Positions 15,950-25,089 are shown, counted from the first letter of the stretch. The stretch: DNA of 64,000 nt from Streptomyces asoensis (GCF_016860545.1 NZ_BNEB01000005.1:2728001-2792000); one strand, 5' to 3'. Notes: generated from the sequence alone by a model not told the origin. Program-made: numbers and translations.

Positions 15950-16240
15950 TGACCGCGGACCTCGAAGGTTCTCTGACCGGTCTCACTCCACCAGGCAAAC
16001 TAGCAAGCGGCACTGACAACGGCCCGGGACCAGGAGGAGCGACGGTGCCTCGCCGCGGTACAGCAACGAAGCACAGCAACCCCAGAGGGTTTCTGACATC
16101 CACGGCTGACATCAACGACGCCGGACGGGGGCGTACATCAGCGACTCTGTCCGGCCGTAGAACCAGTCGCCGACACCAGCGGGAGCGGGTTCGGATGAAC
16201 TCCTAAAGCGGGTGTACGCGAGCCAGCATGTGAAGGTGCC

Positions 16241-16524
16241 ATGCCATCATCGGACGTGCGGGGCCACGTCACGTGCGACCTTCAGATCCTGCGCGTGGAG
16301 GCCTTGCCCTTCGGGTGGATCTTCTACTGGGGGACGGTCAGAGCGGGCAGCGCCCTCGGTTGGGAGGCAACGGTCCTTTTCTGGTGGATCGTGAAAGCGA
16401 GCGGTTGATCCGAACTTCCACCAGCGTTCCCATAGGCCGCCAGATCGCGGAGTACGAACGCCGACTGCGGCGCGAAGCTCACGCCCGGAACACGGCGGCG
16501 AAGCAAGCTGCGCAGCAGCCATGA
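16241..16524 (+). pseudogene. YrhB/Imm35-like domain gene broken by a frameshift
   Basis: The frame opened by the ATG at 16241 encodes LQILRVEALPFGWIFYWGTV and then drifts into nonsense. One frame over, the next segment reads GGNGPFLVDRESERLIRTST and VPIGRQIAEYERRLRREAHA to a stop at 16524. Joined near 16350-16365 they give the YrhB pattern: an FGW-F strand, a GNGP-LVDR motif, then a helix with a YE pair. One base appears to have been lost. The domain is used in small bacterial immunity-type proteins. A sequencing error is the alternative. Confidence 0.5.
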
Positions 16525-16636
16525 GTGTCTAACTGCGTGACAACGCCGACGGACAGCGGCGGACAAGCGCGGACGTCGGCGGACCGTCAGCGCAGGTGAG
16601 AGGTGCCCCGTCCCAGGCAGAGCCCTCACTCAAGTT

Positions 16637-16656
16637 GCTTCGGGACGAAGCGGTCG
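16637..16656 (+). repeat. tRNA-Pro-like att fragment, copy 1
   Basis: GCTTCGGGACGAAGCGGTCG, identical over 20 nt to 18035-18054. From TTCGGGA onward it resembles the anticodon loop (anticodon CGG), 3' anticodon stem and variable loop of actinobacterial tRNA-Pro. The 5' half of the stem is absent, as expected for an att core rather than a tRNA gene. Confidence 0.45.
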
Positions 16657-16679
16657 AACTGCAATCTGGCACGCTAGAG

Positions 16680-17321
16680 ATGCGGTTAGATGGCCGCGTG
16701 GCAGTAGCTGAACTGGTCCTCAAGTACGTTGAGGCGCTTGTGTGGCCCGTAGTGACGTTAGTGCTTGCCTGGGCGTGCAGGCATCACCTCAAGCGGGCCT
16801 TCGACCGTATGACGCGGCTGGAGACTCCAGCAGGAGCGATCGACTTCGCTGAAGAGGCACGGCGCACCTACGACGACACCCGGGAACAAGCCTCCTCGTC
16901 GCCTCCCAGAGTGCCCGGACAACCGTCTAGGCCGCTGCCCTCGCAGTCTGGCAACGTGGTCCGGACTCACTTGCGTGCGCGCTCCACTCAATACGAAGCT
17001 CTCGACCAGGCGCTGGACTTGGTCGGTCATTCACCCGACAGTGCCGTGATGCTTGCCTGGCGGGCTGTTGAAGTCGCTTACCGTGATCTGCTCGGCGGTA
17101 CACGTTCCGTGCAGGAGGCCGCGCGACAACTTGAGGGGAGAGGGCTGCCGCACTCGGTCGCCGAGACGATGGTCCGCCTTGCACGGCTGCGAGCTCGTGT
17201 CTCCCATGGTGATCACACCGTCTTCCCGGACGCGGCGTTCGACTTCGTTGCCAGCTGCGAAGTGGTGCTTGATCATCTAGCAGTCGTCAGCCAATTTGGC
17301 GCCGAAGTCTCAGAGCAGTGA
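16680..17321 (+). CDS. Membrane-anchored protein with DUF4145/HEPN-like C-terminus
   Basis: 213 residues from the ATG at 16680. One N-terminal membrane helix (about 16-32, ALVWPVVTLVLAWAC) is followed by a basic patch, a linker rich in Ser/Pro, and a helical C-terminal domain. That domain contains AVMLAWRAVEVAYRDLLGG and, near its end, LRARVSHGDHT. R-x4-H (RARVSH) followed by Gly fits the DUF4145/HEPN pattern of putative RNases. A cell-surface-tethered nuclease or sensor is possible, not shown. The upstream in-frame region contains the tRNA-like repeat and is probably not translated. Confidence 0.55.
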   Translation: MRLDGRVAVAELVLKYVEALVWPVVTLVLAWACRHHLKRAFDRMTRLETPAGAIDFAEEARRTYDDTREQASSSPPRVPGQPSRPLPSQSGNVVRTHLRARSTQYEALDQALDLVGHSPDSAVMLAWRAVEVAYRDLLGGTRSVQEAARQLEGRGLPHSVAETMVRLARLRARVSHGDHTVFPDAAFDFVASCEVVLDHLAVVSQFGAEVSEQ

Positions 17322-17567
17322 TTGCGAGGCACGCCGTTCGCTGACCTGTTGAATGCGTGTGGAAGCCACGCGTCCGAAACTTGGCGTGGGAAGACAGACA
17401 GGTGTCCCCAATGATCCACTCCAGCGCCTTCTAAGTCTCTGGCGCTCGCGGCTCAGGCCGCCCTCACTGTCCTCGGCATCCTGCCCCTGCAGGAGCGGCC
17501 GAGCCTGCACCTGTGTTGTTACCTCCGCTGATCCACGTCCCACCCCTCGCGCCACCGAAGGAGCACG

Positions 17568-18011
17568 ATGGCTGACGCCGGCATTGACGACCTGTCCAAG
17601 TACGAGTCCGGGACCGACCCATTCACCGCGGCCGAGCTGAAGGCGATTGCCCGCTTCCGCGAAGACCTATCCGGCGTCCCGGACATCGCTTTCACGGGCT
17701 TCGACGCCGACGGGATCCGCCGCCTCGCGTCCGAACACGGAGTTGGCGAAGCCCGCAAGATGTTGCACTCGTTCTCGACCGACCTCCTCAACCGCTGGTG
17801 GCTGGCGATCCTTTCGTTGGAGAACGACCTGCCGACCGGCACTGACGAGTCCGCCCGGCACAGCGCGGCCGCCGCCCGGTACGTCGCTCACCTCAAAGAC
17901 CAGCACCTCAACGCCTGCGCAAAGTTCGAGCGCGCCGTCACCATGTGGTTCCTGGACCTGGACACGGGCCTCTCCTCCCCGCTGTATCTGAACAGGGACG
18001 GGGATGAGTGA
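17568..18011 (+). CDS. Hypothetical protein, 147 residues
   Basis: The ATG at 17568 follows GAAGGAGCACG, a good ribosome site. The acidic, helical protein contains FTAAELKAIARFREDLSGVP, then GEARKMLHSFSTDLLNRWWL and a final AVTMWFLDLDTGLSSPLYL. I do not recognise the family. It is followed by the small zinc-ribbon gene after a tRNA-Pro-like repeat, and no operon partner is clear. Confidence 0.6.
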   Translation: MADAGIDDLSKYESGTDPFTAAELKAIARFREDLSGVPDIAFTGFDADGIRRLASEHGVGEARKMLHSFSTDLLNRWWLAILSLENDLPTGTDESARHSAAAARYVAHLKDQHLNACAKFERAVTMWFLDLDTGLSSPLYLNRDGDE

Positions 18012-18034
18012 GCCACAGAGCTCCCAGCCACATC

Positions 18035-18054
18035 GCTTCGGGACGAAGCGGTCG
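18035..18054 (+). repeat. tRNA-Pro-like att fragment, copy 2
   Basis: Identical over 20 nt to 16637-16656, again starting its tRNA similarity at the anticodon loop (TTCGGGA) and ending at the variable loop. It lies 20 nt before the start of the zinc-ribbon gene. Confidence 0.45.
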
Positions 18055-18073
18055 CTCGGTTAGGGTGCGCCGC

Positions 18074-18271
18074 ATGACCGACGACGCCTCGGCGTGTCCC
18101 GACTGCAGCCAGCCTATGAAGTCCGGCGGAATCGTCCTCTCTCAGCGGGAGGATGGCCGGCGGACGTGTCGGACGCTATGGAGGTGTACTGGTCGACATG
18201 TCTGGTGGCGCTGGGCCGATCGACCGGATGAGCCTTTGGAGGCCTGTCCGGTGCCGGACCTGTTCCGCTGA
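18074..18271 (+). CDS. Small zinc-ribbon protein
   Basis: 65 residues from the ATG at 18074. ACPDCSQPMKSGG provides CxxC, and CRTLWRCTGRHVWWRW provides a second Cys/Cys/His set, making a one-zinc ribbon of a type common in Streptomyces. The C-terminus EACPVPDLFR is conserved in relatives I recall. TAGGGT lies 8 nt before the ATG with no ribosome site, so the transcript may be leaderless. The role is unknown. Confidence 0.6.
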   Translation: MTDDASACPDCSQPMKSGGIVLSQREDGRRTCRTLWRCTGRHVWWRWADRPDEPLEACPVPDLFR

Positions 18272-18802
18272 CATCAACGACCCCAGATAGGACGGACATA
18301 CAACGGTCGCAGACGGCACCGCCGCACGAGGCGAGGCCTGACCAGGCCAGGGTTAGATCGAACTCCAAAAGCGGATGTCGCTTCCCCACCCAACCCGGCT
18401 CGAACGGGCTGGTCCCCTCTACGGCACTGGGGGAAGCAGCCACCGACCGAGGCAGGTCGTGTCAATCGTAGGCCCGATGCTGATTGTCGATCGGGGTGAT
18501 GGAGTTGCTGTACAGCAGCGGAGTACAACAACCACCGAAACCGACGGTGACCGACAAGGTCCGTCAGCGGCCATCTGATCAGCCCACCAGACCCCAATGA
18601 CTTCCCCGCCGAGAGTTCGGGACGAAGAGGTCGTGCCAGACGCGTGCCAGATCGTGCGGGGAACCACGGGGAACACCGGGGAACGAGCCAGTCTCGCTGC
18701 AGACACCGATTCCGCTCAGCAGCAGGGTCAGCCGCGGATTAGGCCCCAGATCACCTTAGCTTCCCAAGCTGAGGGCGCGAGCTGGATGCCGGCACCCCGC
18801 AC
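18272..18802. other. Gene-free gap with att-like debris
   Basis: No gene is supported. The stretch holds a third tRNA-Pro-like fragment (18616-18635), directly followed by two GTGCCAGA words and GGGGAAC-type iterations (18634-18684), and short scattered palindromes. Confidence 0.5.
18616..18684 (+). repeat. tRNA-Pro-like att fragment, copy 3, with arm-type repeats
   Basis: TTCGGGACGAAGAGGTCGTG (18616-18635) matches the anticodon loop, 3' stem and variable loop of tRNA-Pro(CGG) as I recall it, then diverges. It runs into GTGCCAGA (18634-18641), a second GTGCCAGA (18644-18651) and three GGGGAA words (18658-18683), an arrangement like integrase core plus arm sites. GGGGAACCACGGGGAA is shared with 15247-15262. 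Confidence 0.5.
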
Positions 18803-19027
18803 TTAGCTGATGACCAGCCCTGTGATGCCGAAGACGAGTGTGAGGACGAAGCAGATCAGACTCACTGCCGTCGCAAGGCGGGGGACCTCGCCAGTGTGAC
18901 GGAAGTTGGACATGACGCCGTTAGACCAGAAGGCGCAGATCGCGACGATGACGGCTGGGACGAAGAGTGGTGTTCCGTAACACACGTATGCGGCGCCCAC
19001 AGACAGCCCAATGAGAACTATCAGCAC
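18803..19027 (-). CDS. Small membrane protein, 74 residues
   Basis: A GTG at 19027 preceded by GGGGGG opens a frame that is hydrophobic along most of its length. The segments are VLIVLIGLSVGAAYVCYGTP, LFVPAVIVAICAFWSNGV and, after a polar turn (NFRHTGEVPR), a last helix LATAVSLICFVLTLVFGIT. Three membrane spans are likely. No family is recognised. It points away from the adjacent repeat A copy. Confidence 0.5.
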   Translation of the reverse strand: MLIVLIGLSVGAAYVCYGTPLFVPAVIVAICAFWSNGVMSNFRHTGEVPRLATAVSLICFVLTLVFGITGLVIS

Positions 19028-19142
19028 TTTGCCCCCCTGCAGTTGCGTGGGCTCCCCAACCCCGCGTGGTGGCCACAGAGTAGGGAAGTACCGGGCAGTA
19101 GTGACCGGCTTCTGGCAGACGCGCGCGAGATCGGGTTCGGCC

Positions 19143-19281
19143 GGGCCGTCCCTGGGCCGTCCGAGGCCGCTCGACAGTGGCCAATGACGACCAACGACGA
19201 CCACCAGGTGCACGAGCCCACTACTCCTGACCAGCGAAAACGCAGATCAGCAAGATCCCCGGCAAGACCCAGGGCAAGAAG
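19143..19281 (+). repeat. Long direct repeat A, copy 2
   Basis: Second copy of the 139-base repeat at 13143-13281, same orientation, with few substitutions. Here it is followed 82 nt later by repeat B2, whereas in the first locus B precedes and A follows the DUF4265 gene. Confidence 0.8.
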
Positions 19282-19362
19282 AAGTAGACCGGCTGCGCTT
19301 GGCGCTCAGTCGTCAAGCTTCGCCCACCTGGACGGGCAGCAGACCCCTTCTACCGGCGCGAC

Positions 19363-19480
19363 TTGCTCTGGTCGACAGCATCGCGGCGTGGCTGAGGCCG
19401 GTGGAGGTGCGACATGTACACGCGTGCGTGGTCGGTCGGCGCGCCCGTCGCCGTGGCGGACGGTCATCGGCTGAGTTGCA
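19363..19480 (+). repeat. Long direct repeat B, copy 2
   Basis: Diverged copy of 12431-12550, same orientation, sharing CTTGCTCT, GTGGTCGGTCGGCGC-like and TCATCGGCTGAG-like blocks. It lies upstream of the MORC-like ATPase gene. Confidence 0.65.
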
Positions 19481-19764
19481 GGCGTCGCACGGAGGGTGGC
19501 CACCGTCAACGGATCAGGGCAAGAGTGGTCCCCCTGGACCGTCGGGCCAACTGTTCCCACCGAGGTCGAATCCTTCATGAGGCTACCGGTCCTATATGAG
19601 ACCGCGCCTGTCATCGAAACCTGCAGTGGTGACGTACGCGAGGTGCGCCGTGGTCGTCCTCTCGCCTAAAGATCGCCTTGCGCACAGAAGCTCCACAATC
19701 GGCGACGAGGGGATATCTTCATCATCCAACCGTCTTGGACTGGAAGGGCAGGGCCAAGTACCGC

Positions 19765-21237
19765 ATGGCGTATGACCTCGCACCTCCCGAGCCTGCTGGG
19801 ATGGTGGCCTCCCTGAGTTCGCTGGGCTACTCACTCCCTGATGCCGTCGCAGACTTGGTGGACAACAGCGTCTCGGCCAGAGCGGGGACGATCGATGTGG
19901 AGTTCACCTGGGACGGGCGCTTCTCGTGGATAGCCGTGGTCGACGATGGTCATGGCATGTCGGAGGATGCCTTGGTCACCGCGATGACCGTCGCGGCCCG
20001 CTGGTCAGCAACCGACCGCACTTCCCGGGACCTGGGCCGCTACGGAGTGGGGCTGAAGTCAGCTTCCTTCTCCCAGTGCCGGCTGCTGACGGTCTGCACC
20101 GCGGAGGTCGACGGCCCTTGGCACTCGCGGACGTGGGACCTGGACGTGGTTGAACAGACAGGTGAGTGGCGCCTGCTCCGACAGCCGCCGGCCGAGGCCG
20201 AGAAGGCCTTGGAGCAACTCACCGCAGGACGGTCCGTCGGCACAATAGTTCTGTGGCAGCGGCTCGCCGGGTACGGGGAGATCACCGCCGCCGATCGCAA
20301 GACTCAACGGCAGTTCTACGACGAGGCTGAGAAGGTCCGCGGCCACCTCGGTCTCATCTTCGCCCGGTTCCTCTCTGGCTCGGCCGCGTTGACGTTGCGT
20401 GTCACGGGCTTGGCCGTCGAGCCGTGGGACCCATTTCTGTCCAACCACCCGTCGGTGCTGCATCACCCGGTGGAGAACCTGCCACTCGAAGGGCACAAGG
20501 TCAGGGTCGAGCCGTACATACTCCCGGGACTGCAGCGGCTGACCTCTGCCGAGGCGGAACGTGCCGGAGGACCCAGGGGGTGGCTTCGGCAGCAGGGTTT
20601 CTACGTGTACCGCCGGAACCGACTGCTTCTCGCCGGGAGTTGGCTGGGCATACGTGGGCTCCGGCGCGAGGAGAAGTACAACCTGGCCCGCATCGCCGTC
20701 GACATTCCGGCGGAGACCGACGCCCAATGGCAGGTTGATGTGCGGAAGGCGACAGTGGTGCCGCCGGTCGTACTGCGCCAGCATCTTCAGCGCATAGCGC
20801 GCACGGTTCGGTCCGCCGCAGCCGAGACCGTCCGCAACCGGGGTCAGATAGCGGCACGGCAGCGCGCCGAGAACCTGTCATTCGCGTGGAACGTACGGCG
20901 GGACGAGAACATGGTCCACTGCCGGATCAACCGAAAGCACCCCTTGGTGGAGGCGGTGCTACAGGAGGGGGGCGGCGATCCGGCGAACATCCGGGCGCTG
21001 CTGCGGTTGCTGGAGGAGACAGTACCCGTGCCGGCGCTGCGAGTGCTGCACGAGGTCGACACAGCAGATGATCCCGAACCCTTCGGTGGTCCGGGAAGGG
21101 CCACTGATGAGGCGATCAAAGTGGCTCAGCGCATGTTCGATGTACTTGTCGCCCAAGGCCGCTCTCCGGATGAGGCACGACGGGTCATCCGCACAACGCA
21201 ACCTTTCGACCAGCTGAATGGATTCTGGAACAAGTGA
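19765..21237 (+). CDS. MORC-like GHKL ATPase of a restriction-type operon
   Basis: 490 residues from the ATG at 19765. The GHKL fold is clear: N box DAVADLVDNSVSA (about 27-39), G1 box VVDDGHGMSED (about 58-68) and G2 region GRYGVGLKSASFSQC (about 92-106). A MutL/MORC-type transducer and a helical C-terminus follow. ATP-driven clamp proteins of this kind are described by Iyer, Abhiman and Aravind in prokaryotic restriction-like operons as ancestors of eukaryotic MORC. It overlaps the next gene by 20 nt. A TTG at 19678 would add 29 residues. Confidence 0.85.
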   Translation: MAYDLAPPEPAGMVASLSSLGYSLPDAVADLVDNSVSARAGTIDVEFTWDGRFSWIAVVDDGHGMSEDALVTAMTVAARWSATDRTSRDLGRYGVGLKSASFSQCRLLTVCTAEVDGPWHSRTWDLDVVEQTGEWRLLRQPPAEAEKALEQLTAGRSVGTIVLWQRLAGYGEITAADRKTQRQFYDEAEKVRGHLGLIFARFLSGSAALTLRVTGLAVEPWDPFLSNHPSVLHHPVENLPLEGHKVRVEPYILPGLQRLTSAEAERAGGPRGWLRQQGFYVYRRNRLLLAGSWLGIRGLRREEKYNLARIAVDIPAETDAQWQVDVRKATVVPPVVLRQHLQRIARTVRSAAAETVRNRGQIAARQRAENLSFAWNVRRDENMVHCRINRKHPLVEAVLQEGGGDPANIRALLRLLEETVPVPALRVLHEVDTADDPEPFGGPGRATDEAIKVAQRMFDVLVAQGRSPDEARRVIRTTQPFDQLNGFWNK

Positions 21238-24091
21238 CCGCACGGGTGGGGCGTACCCTCCCATTCCCGTCCAGCAAGTCACATATCTCCAGGGGGAGGA
21301 ATTCGTGGATCCGGCAGTCAGTAAGGACCTGTCCTTTGCGCTGAAGGTAGCCATTCAGTTTCTGCCGGAAGACCGGCAGGCTACTTCAGACGAGGTGACC
21401 AAGGCTGTTGAGACGGCCAAGATGGTCGCCGGCCTCAACGGCGTAAGGGTGGAGGCAGCCGATCTGCGCAAGCTGGTCGAGTCCCGCACCACCATCTTCC
21501 AGGAAAGTTCAGCAGGGCTGAGTGACAGTGAGAACCACGTCCGATGGCTGCCCGATGCCAAGAACGACCGTTCGTGGGCCTTCTGGACCCGGTATGAGCG
21601 CTTTCTGAAGCATTCGCGAGGCATGCCGCTACAAGTAGTGAACAGCATCGACCGGACGACGGACGAGGTTCTCGGGGAGTTGGAGGATCCGCACCGACCC
21701 GGCTCTTGGCGTCGAATGGGGCTGGTGATCGGCCAAGTCCAGTCCGGGAAGACCGGCCAGTTCATCGGTCTGGCGGCAAAGGCTGCCGACGCCGGATACC
21801 GGCTGATCGTAGTCTTCGCCGGCGTCCTCAACGACCTACGCGCCCAGACACAACTCCGCGTCGACGAGGGCTTGCTGGGCTTCGACACTCAGTACCAGCT
21901 CCGGTCCGACCAAGAGGGCGCCGACCGCTACATCGGCGTCGGCGCCATGGCCGGTGAGCCCCGTCTTCACGTCGCGTCGCTGACCAACAGCACCGAGAAG
22001 GGCGACTTCGACCGGAAGACTGCCTCTAAGGCAAACCTGCCGATCGGCAACTTCCCTGTTGTTCTGGTAGTCAAGAAGCACCCGAAGATCATTGACTACC
22101 TGCGCACCTGGGTCACGGAGGTCCACGGCGTCGAGGACCCCAAAACGGGTCGCAAGATAGTGCAGGACATCCCGCTCTTCGTCATCGACGACGAGGCCGA
22201 CAACGCATCCGTGAACACGGCTAGTGACGGTGCGGACCCCACCAGCATCAACGCCGCTATCCGCAAGCTGCTGACCAGTTTCGACAAGTCTTCCTACGTC
22301 GGCTACACGGCGACCCCCTATGCGAACATCTACATAGACCCAGATGCTGAGCACGACAGCCTCGGCGGCGACCTGTTCCCCGAGAGCTTCATCCGTACAT
22401 TGCGCGCGCCATCCAACTACCTCGGTCCCGAGCGCCTGTTCGGTCTGCGTGCCTACGCGGAAGAAGAGGACATCGACCCACTGCCGCTGGTACACCATGT
22501 CGACGACACCGAGAACTGGGTGCCCGAAAAGCACAAGTCCGGCTTCACAGTGACCGCCGAGCTGCCGGATTCGCTGCGGCGCGCCATTCACTCATTCGTG
22601 CTGACCTGCGCCGCCCGCCGCGCGCGCGGGCAGGTGGATGTCCACAACTCGATGCTGGTGCACGTCACCCGCTTCACGAAGGTCCAAGGGCAGGTCCGAG
22701 ACCAGATCGACGACTACGTGAGGCTGCTCCGGAACGGTCTAAGGGACCGCTATGGAGACGCATCTCGTGCGCACATGAACGAACTGCGGCTGATGTGGGA
22801 GGAGGACTTCGAGCCCACCACCGCATTCTTCACCGCGGACGAGGCCGAACGGCTGTCCTGGGAGCAAACCGCCGCCGAAATCCTCCCCGCGATCCAGAAG
22901 CTCGAGGTCAAGGCCATCAACGGGGTGGCCAAGGACGTACTCGACTACTACTCGAACCGCCACACAGGCATGTACGTCATCGCTGTCGGCGGACAGAAGC
23001 TGTCGCGTGGCCTCACCCTTGAGGGTCTTTCGGTGAGCTACTACCTGCGCTTCGCCAAGACCTACGACACCCTGCTGCAGATGGGCCGCTGGTTTGGCTA
23101 CCGGCCCGGCTACGAGGACCTGTGCCGGCTTCATACGACTCCGCAGTTGGTGGCGGCCTACGAGGAGATCACAGCCGCGACCGATGAACTCCGCCGGGAC
23201 ATCGAGGAGATGGCGGCGATCGGTTTCACGCCCCGTGAGTTCGGTCTCAAGGTTCGCACCTCCTCCTTGGGTCTGAGCATCACAGCTGCCAACAAGATGC
23301 GTCAGGGCACGCGGGTGCGGCTCAGCTTTTCCGGCGAACTCGCTGAAACGACCATCTTTCCTCTCACCAACGGGTACCCGAAGCACAACTTCGACAGCCT
23401 GCAGACATTCGTCGGCATGCTCTTGGCACACACTGCACCGGAGGTCGACCCGAAGACTGGCAGTCTCGTGTGGTCGAACATCCCTGCCGAGTTGGTGGCG
23501 TCCGGCTTCTTCGACCCCTACAAGTCCGCGCCGGAGGCTAACCGGATCCGTCCTGACGCCATCTCTGCCTACATCCAGCAGTGCGCCAAAGCCGGGGAGC
23601 TCGGCCGGTGGACCGTCCGGATCGTCTCCCGAGGTGGAGCGGATATGTCCGTCGACCTCGCGGAATACACCTTGGGCGCGGTCACACGAGCAGCCTCTAA
23701 GACCGCGCGCCCGGACTCCACGAAACACACCATCAAGCGCATCCTGAACCCCAAGGACGAGTCGCTCGACCTCGACCCAGAGCAGTACGAGGCTGCTTGG
23801 GAGGCGACGAAAAAGGCCGCTGAAGGGCGCAAAAACCGCAACGGCGGACCGCTTGCACCCACCCTGCCCACAGGTGAGCCGCTTCGTTGGCAGCGCCGCC
23901 CCGACCAGGCTCACCTGCTCATCTACCTGATGGAGCCGCCGGAGGCGAACCCCGAGGTACCACTGATCGGGTTCGCCGCCAGCTTCCCCTTCTCCAAGGC
24001 CCACACCGCGACCGAGTACGTCGTGAATGCTCCCTGGTGGAAGGACGACTCGGACGACCTCAGTGACGACGACGGGGCCGAAGACGCGTGA
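21218..24091 (+). CDS. Z1-domain superfamily-II-type ATPase
   Basis: 957 residues. Walker A is GLVIGQVQSGKTGQF (about 168-182), the Walker B/DExx box is LFVIDDEADNASVNT (about 321-335) and the motif VI-like arginine finger is LLQMGRWFGYRPGYEDLCR (about 617-635), with YVGYTATPYANIYID between them. The Z1 domain defines a helicase-like DNA motor found only in MORC/AIPR-type restriction operons. It would move along DNA and feed it to the next protein, a PD-(D/E)XK nuclease, whose start overlaps its stop (GTGA). Confidence 0.9.
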   Translation: MDSGTSDRTGGAYPPIPVQQVTYLQGEEFVDPAVSKDLSFALKVAIQFLPEDRQATSDEVTKAVETAKMVAGLNGVRVEAADLRKLVESRTTIFQESSAGLSDSENHVRWLPDAKNDRSWAFWTRYERFLKHSRGMPLQVVNSIDRTTDEVLGELEDPHRPGSWRRMGLVIGQVQSGKTGQFIGLAAKAADAGYRLIVVFAGVLNDLRAQTQLRVDEGLLGFDTQYQLRSDQEGADRYIGVGAMAGEPRLHVASLTNSTEKGDFDRKTASKANLPIGNFPVVLVVKKHPKIIDYLRTWVTEVHGVEDPKTGRKIVQDIPLFVIDDEADNASVNTASDGADPTSINAAIRKLLTSFDKSSYVGYTATPYANIYIDPDAEHDSLGGDLFPESFIRTLRAPSNYLGPERLFGLRAYAEEEDIDPLPLVHHVDDTENWVPEKHKSGFTVTAELPDSLRRAIHSFVLTCAARRARGQVDVHNSMLVHVTRFTKVQGQVRDQIDDYVRLLRNGLRDRYGDASRAHMNELRLMWEEDFEPTTAFFTADEAERLSWEQTAAEILPAIQKLEVKAINGVAKDVLDYYSNRHTGMYVIAVGGQKLSRGLTLEGLSVSYYLRFAKTYDTLLQMGRWFGYRPGYEDLCRLHTTPQLVAAYEEITAATDELRRDIEEMAAIGFTPREFGLKVRTSSLGLSITAANKMRQGTRVRLSFSGELAETTIFPLTNGYPKHNFDSLQTFVGMLLAHTAPEVDPKTGSLVWSNIPAELVASGFFDPYKSAPEANRIRPDAISAYIQQCAKAGELGRWTVRIVSRGGADMSVDLAEYTLGAVTRAASKTARPDSTKHTIKRILNPKDESLDLDPEQYEAAWEATKKAAEGRKNRNGGPLAPTLPTGEPLRWQRRPDQAHLLIYLMEPPEANPEVPLIGFAASFPFSKAHTATEYVVNAPWWKDDSDDLSDDDGAEDA

Positions 24092-25089
24092 TCAACGAAG
24101 CGCTGTGGCAGGAGCTGGAGGCACCGCAGCCGAACCGAGGGCGCTCCACCCGGCGGTTGTTCCCCGAGAGCGGGCACGACATCCATGTGGGCGTGTCCCA
24201 ACCGGGGCGGCAACGCATGCTGCTGGTGAGGGGCGGTTCACGGGCGGTCGACCGTGCGCGCCCCCTCCTTGCCGACCTGCGCGAGACTCACGGCCTGAGC
24301 CTGTCCTGCAGTTCGGTGAGCAGTCGCGAGTTCGAGCTGCAGATCTCCCTGACCGCCGGTGAGCTGCGGGAGGTTTTCACCCCTCTCGCAGAAGACATCG
24401 CGCTTACCTCGAAGGACGCGTCACCGGAGACAGTTCTCGAGCGGGCGGTCCGACGTTTCACGCACTGGCAGCAGCTCATGCGCAGCGTCGGAACGCAGGG
24501 TCTGGGCAGAGAGGCCCGGTTGGGGCTCTACGGGGAGCTGCGCTGGCTTCGCCACCTGCTCGCTGTCCTCCCGACGCATGTGGCGGTGGAGGCATGGACC
24601 GGACCAGAAGGCAGCAACCAGGACTTTCAGCTGGCGCGCGTCGCCATCGAGGTCAAAACGACCACGAAGAAGAACCCGAACACCGTCCGGATCGCCAACG
24701 AACGGCAACTCGACGATCGCGGCGTCAGCCGCCTGGTGCTCGTACATCTGGTACTCGACGAGCGCCGGGGCGGTCTGGGCGAGAGTCTCAACTCAGTGGT
24801 GGACGATATCCGCACGGCCGCCAGCGGCACCTCGGCATCCGCCCTGTTTGAGAACCGTCTGCTCCAGACCGGCTATTTGCCGCACCAGCGGGACCTTTAC
24901 GATGAACCGCGCTACACCCTTCGTCGAGCCGACTTGTGGACCGTCGGCAAGGGATTCCCGCGCATCGTGGAGACCGGCCTTCCCGACGGGATCGGCAACT
25001 GCGCCTACGACATCAGCGTCATCGCGCTTGAGAAGCACCGCACCACGACCGATGAGGTCACCGAGGTAATCAGAGGAACTGATGGCTGA
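24088..25089 (+). CDS. PD-(D/E)XK nuclease, DUF4420 type
   Basis: 333 residues from a GTG overlapping the Z1 stop. The nuclease core is GLYGELRWLRHLLAVLP, then GSNQDFQLARVAIEVKTTTK (Asp, then Glu-x-Lys) and NERQLDDRGVSRLVLVHLVL, the layout of DUF4420 proteins. It is the most likely DNA-cutting component of this operon. Its end overlaps the AIPR start by 8 nt. Confidence 0.85.
   Translation: MINEALWQELEAPQPNRGRSTRRLFPESGHDIHVGVSQPGRQRMLLVRGGSRAVDRARPLLADLRETHGLSLSCSSVSSREFELQISLTAGELREVFTPLAEDIALTSKDASPETVLERAVRRFTHWQQLMRSVGTQGLGREARLGLYGELRWLRHLLAVLPTHVAVEAWTGPEGSNQDFQLARVAIEVKTTTKKNPNTVRIANERQLDDRGVSRLVLVHLVLDERRGGLGESLNSVVDDIRTAASGTSASALFENRLLQTGYLPHQRDLYDEPRYTLRRADLWTVGKGFPRIVETGLPDGIGNCAYDISVIALEKHRTTTDEVTEVIRGTDG

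Larger units (their letters stand above)
19028..19764. other. Gap carrying repeat copies A2 and B2 upstream of the MORC/Z1 locus
   Basis: No gene is supported. Direct repeat A2 (19143-19281) and repeat B2 (19363-19480) lie here, followed by about 280 nt that must hold the promoter of the MORC/Z1 operon. No clear promoter consensus is visible. Confidence 0.55.

Noticed and set aside
13137..19287. Repeats A/B as ends of an insertion sequence or composite transposon
   Set aside because: They are direct, not inverted, carry no transposase, and no target-site duplication is visible.
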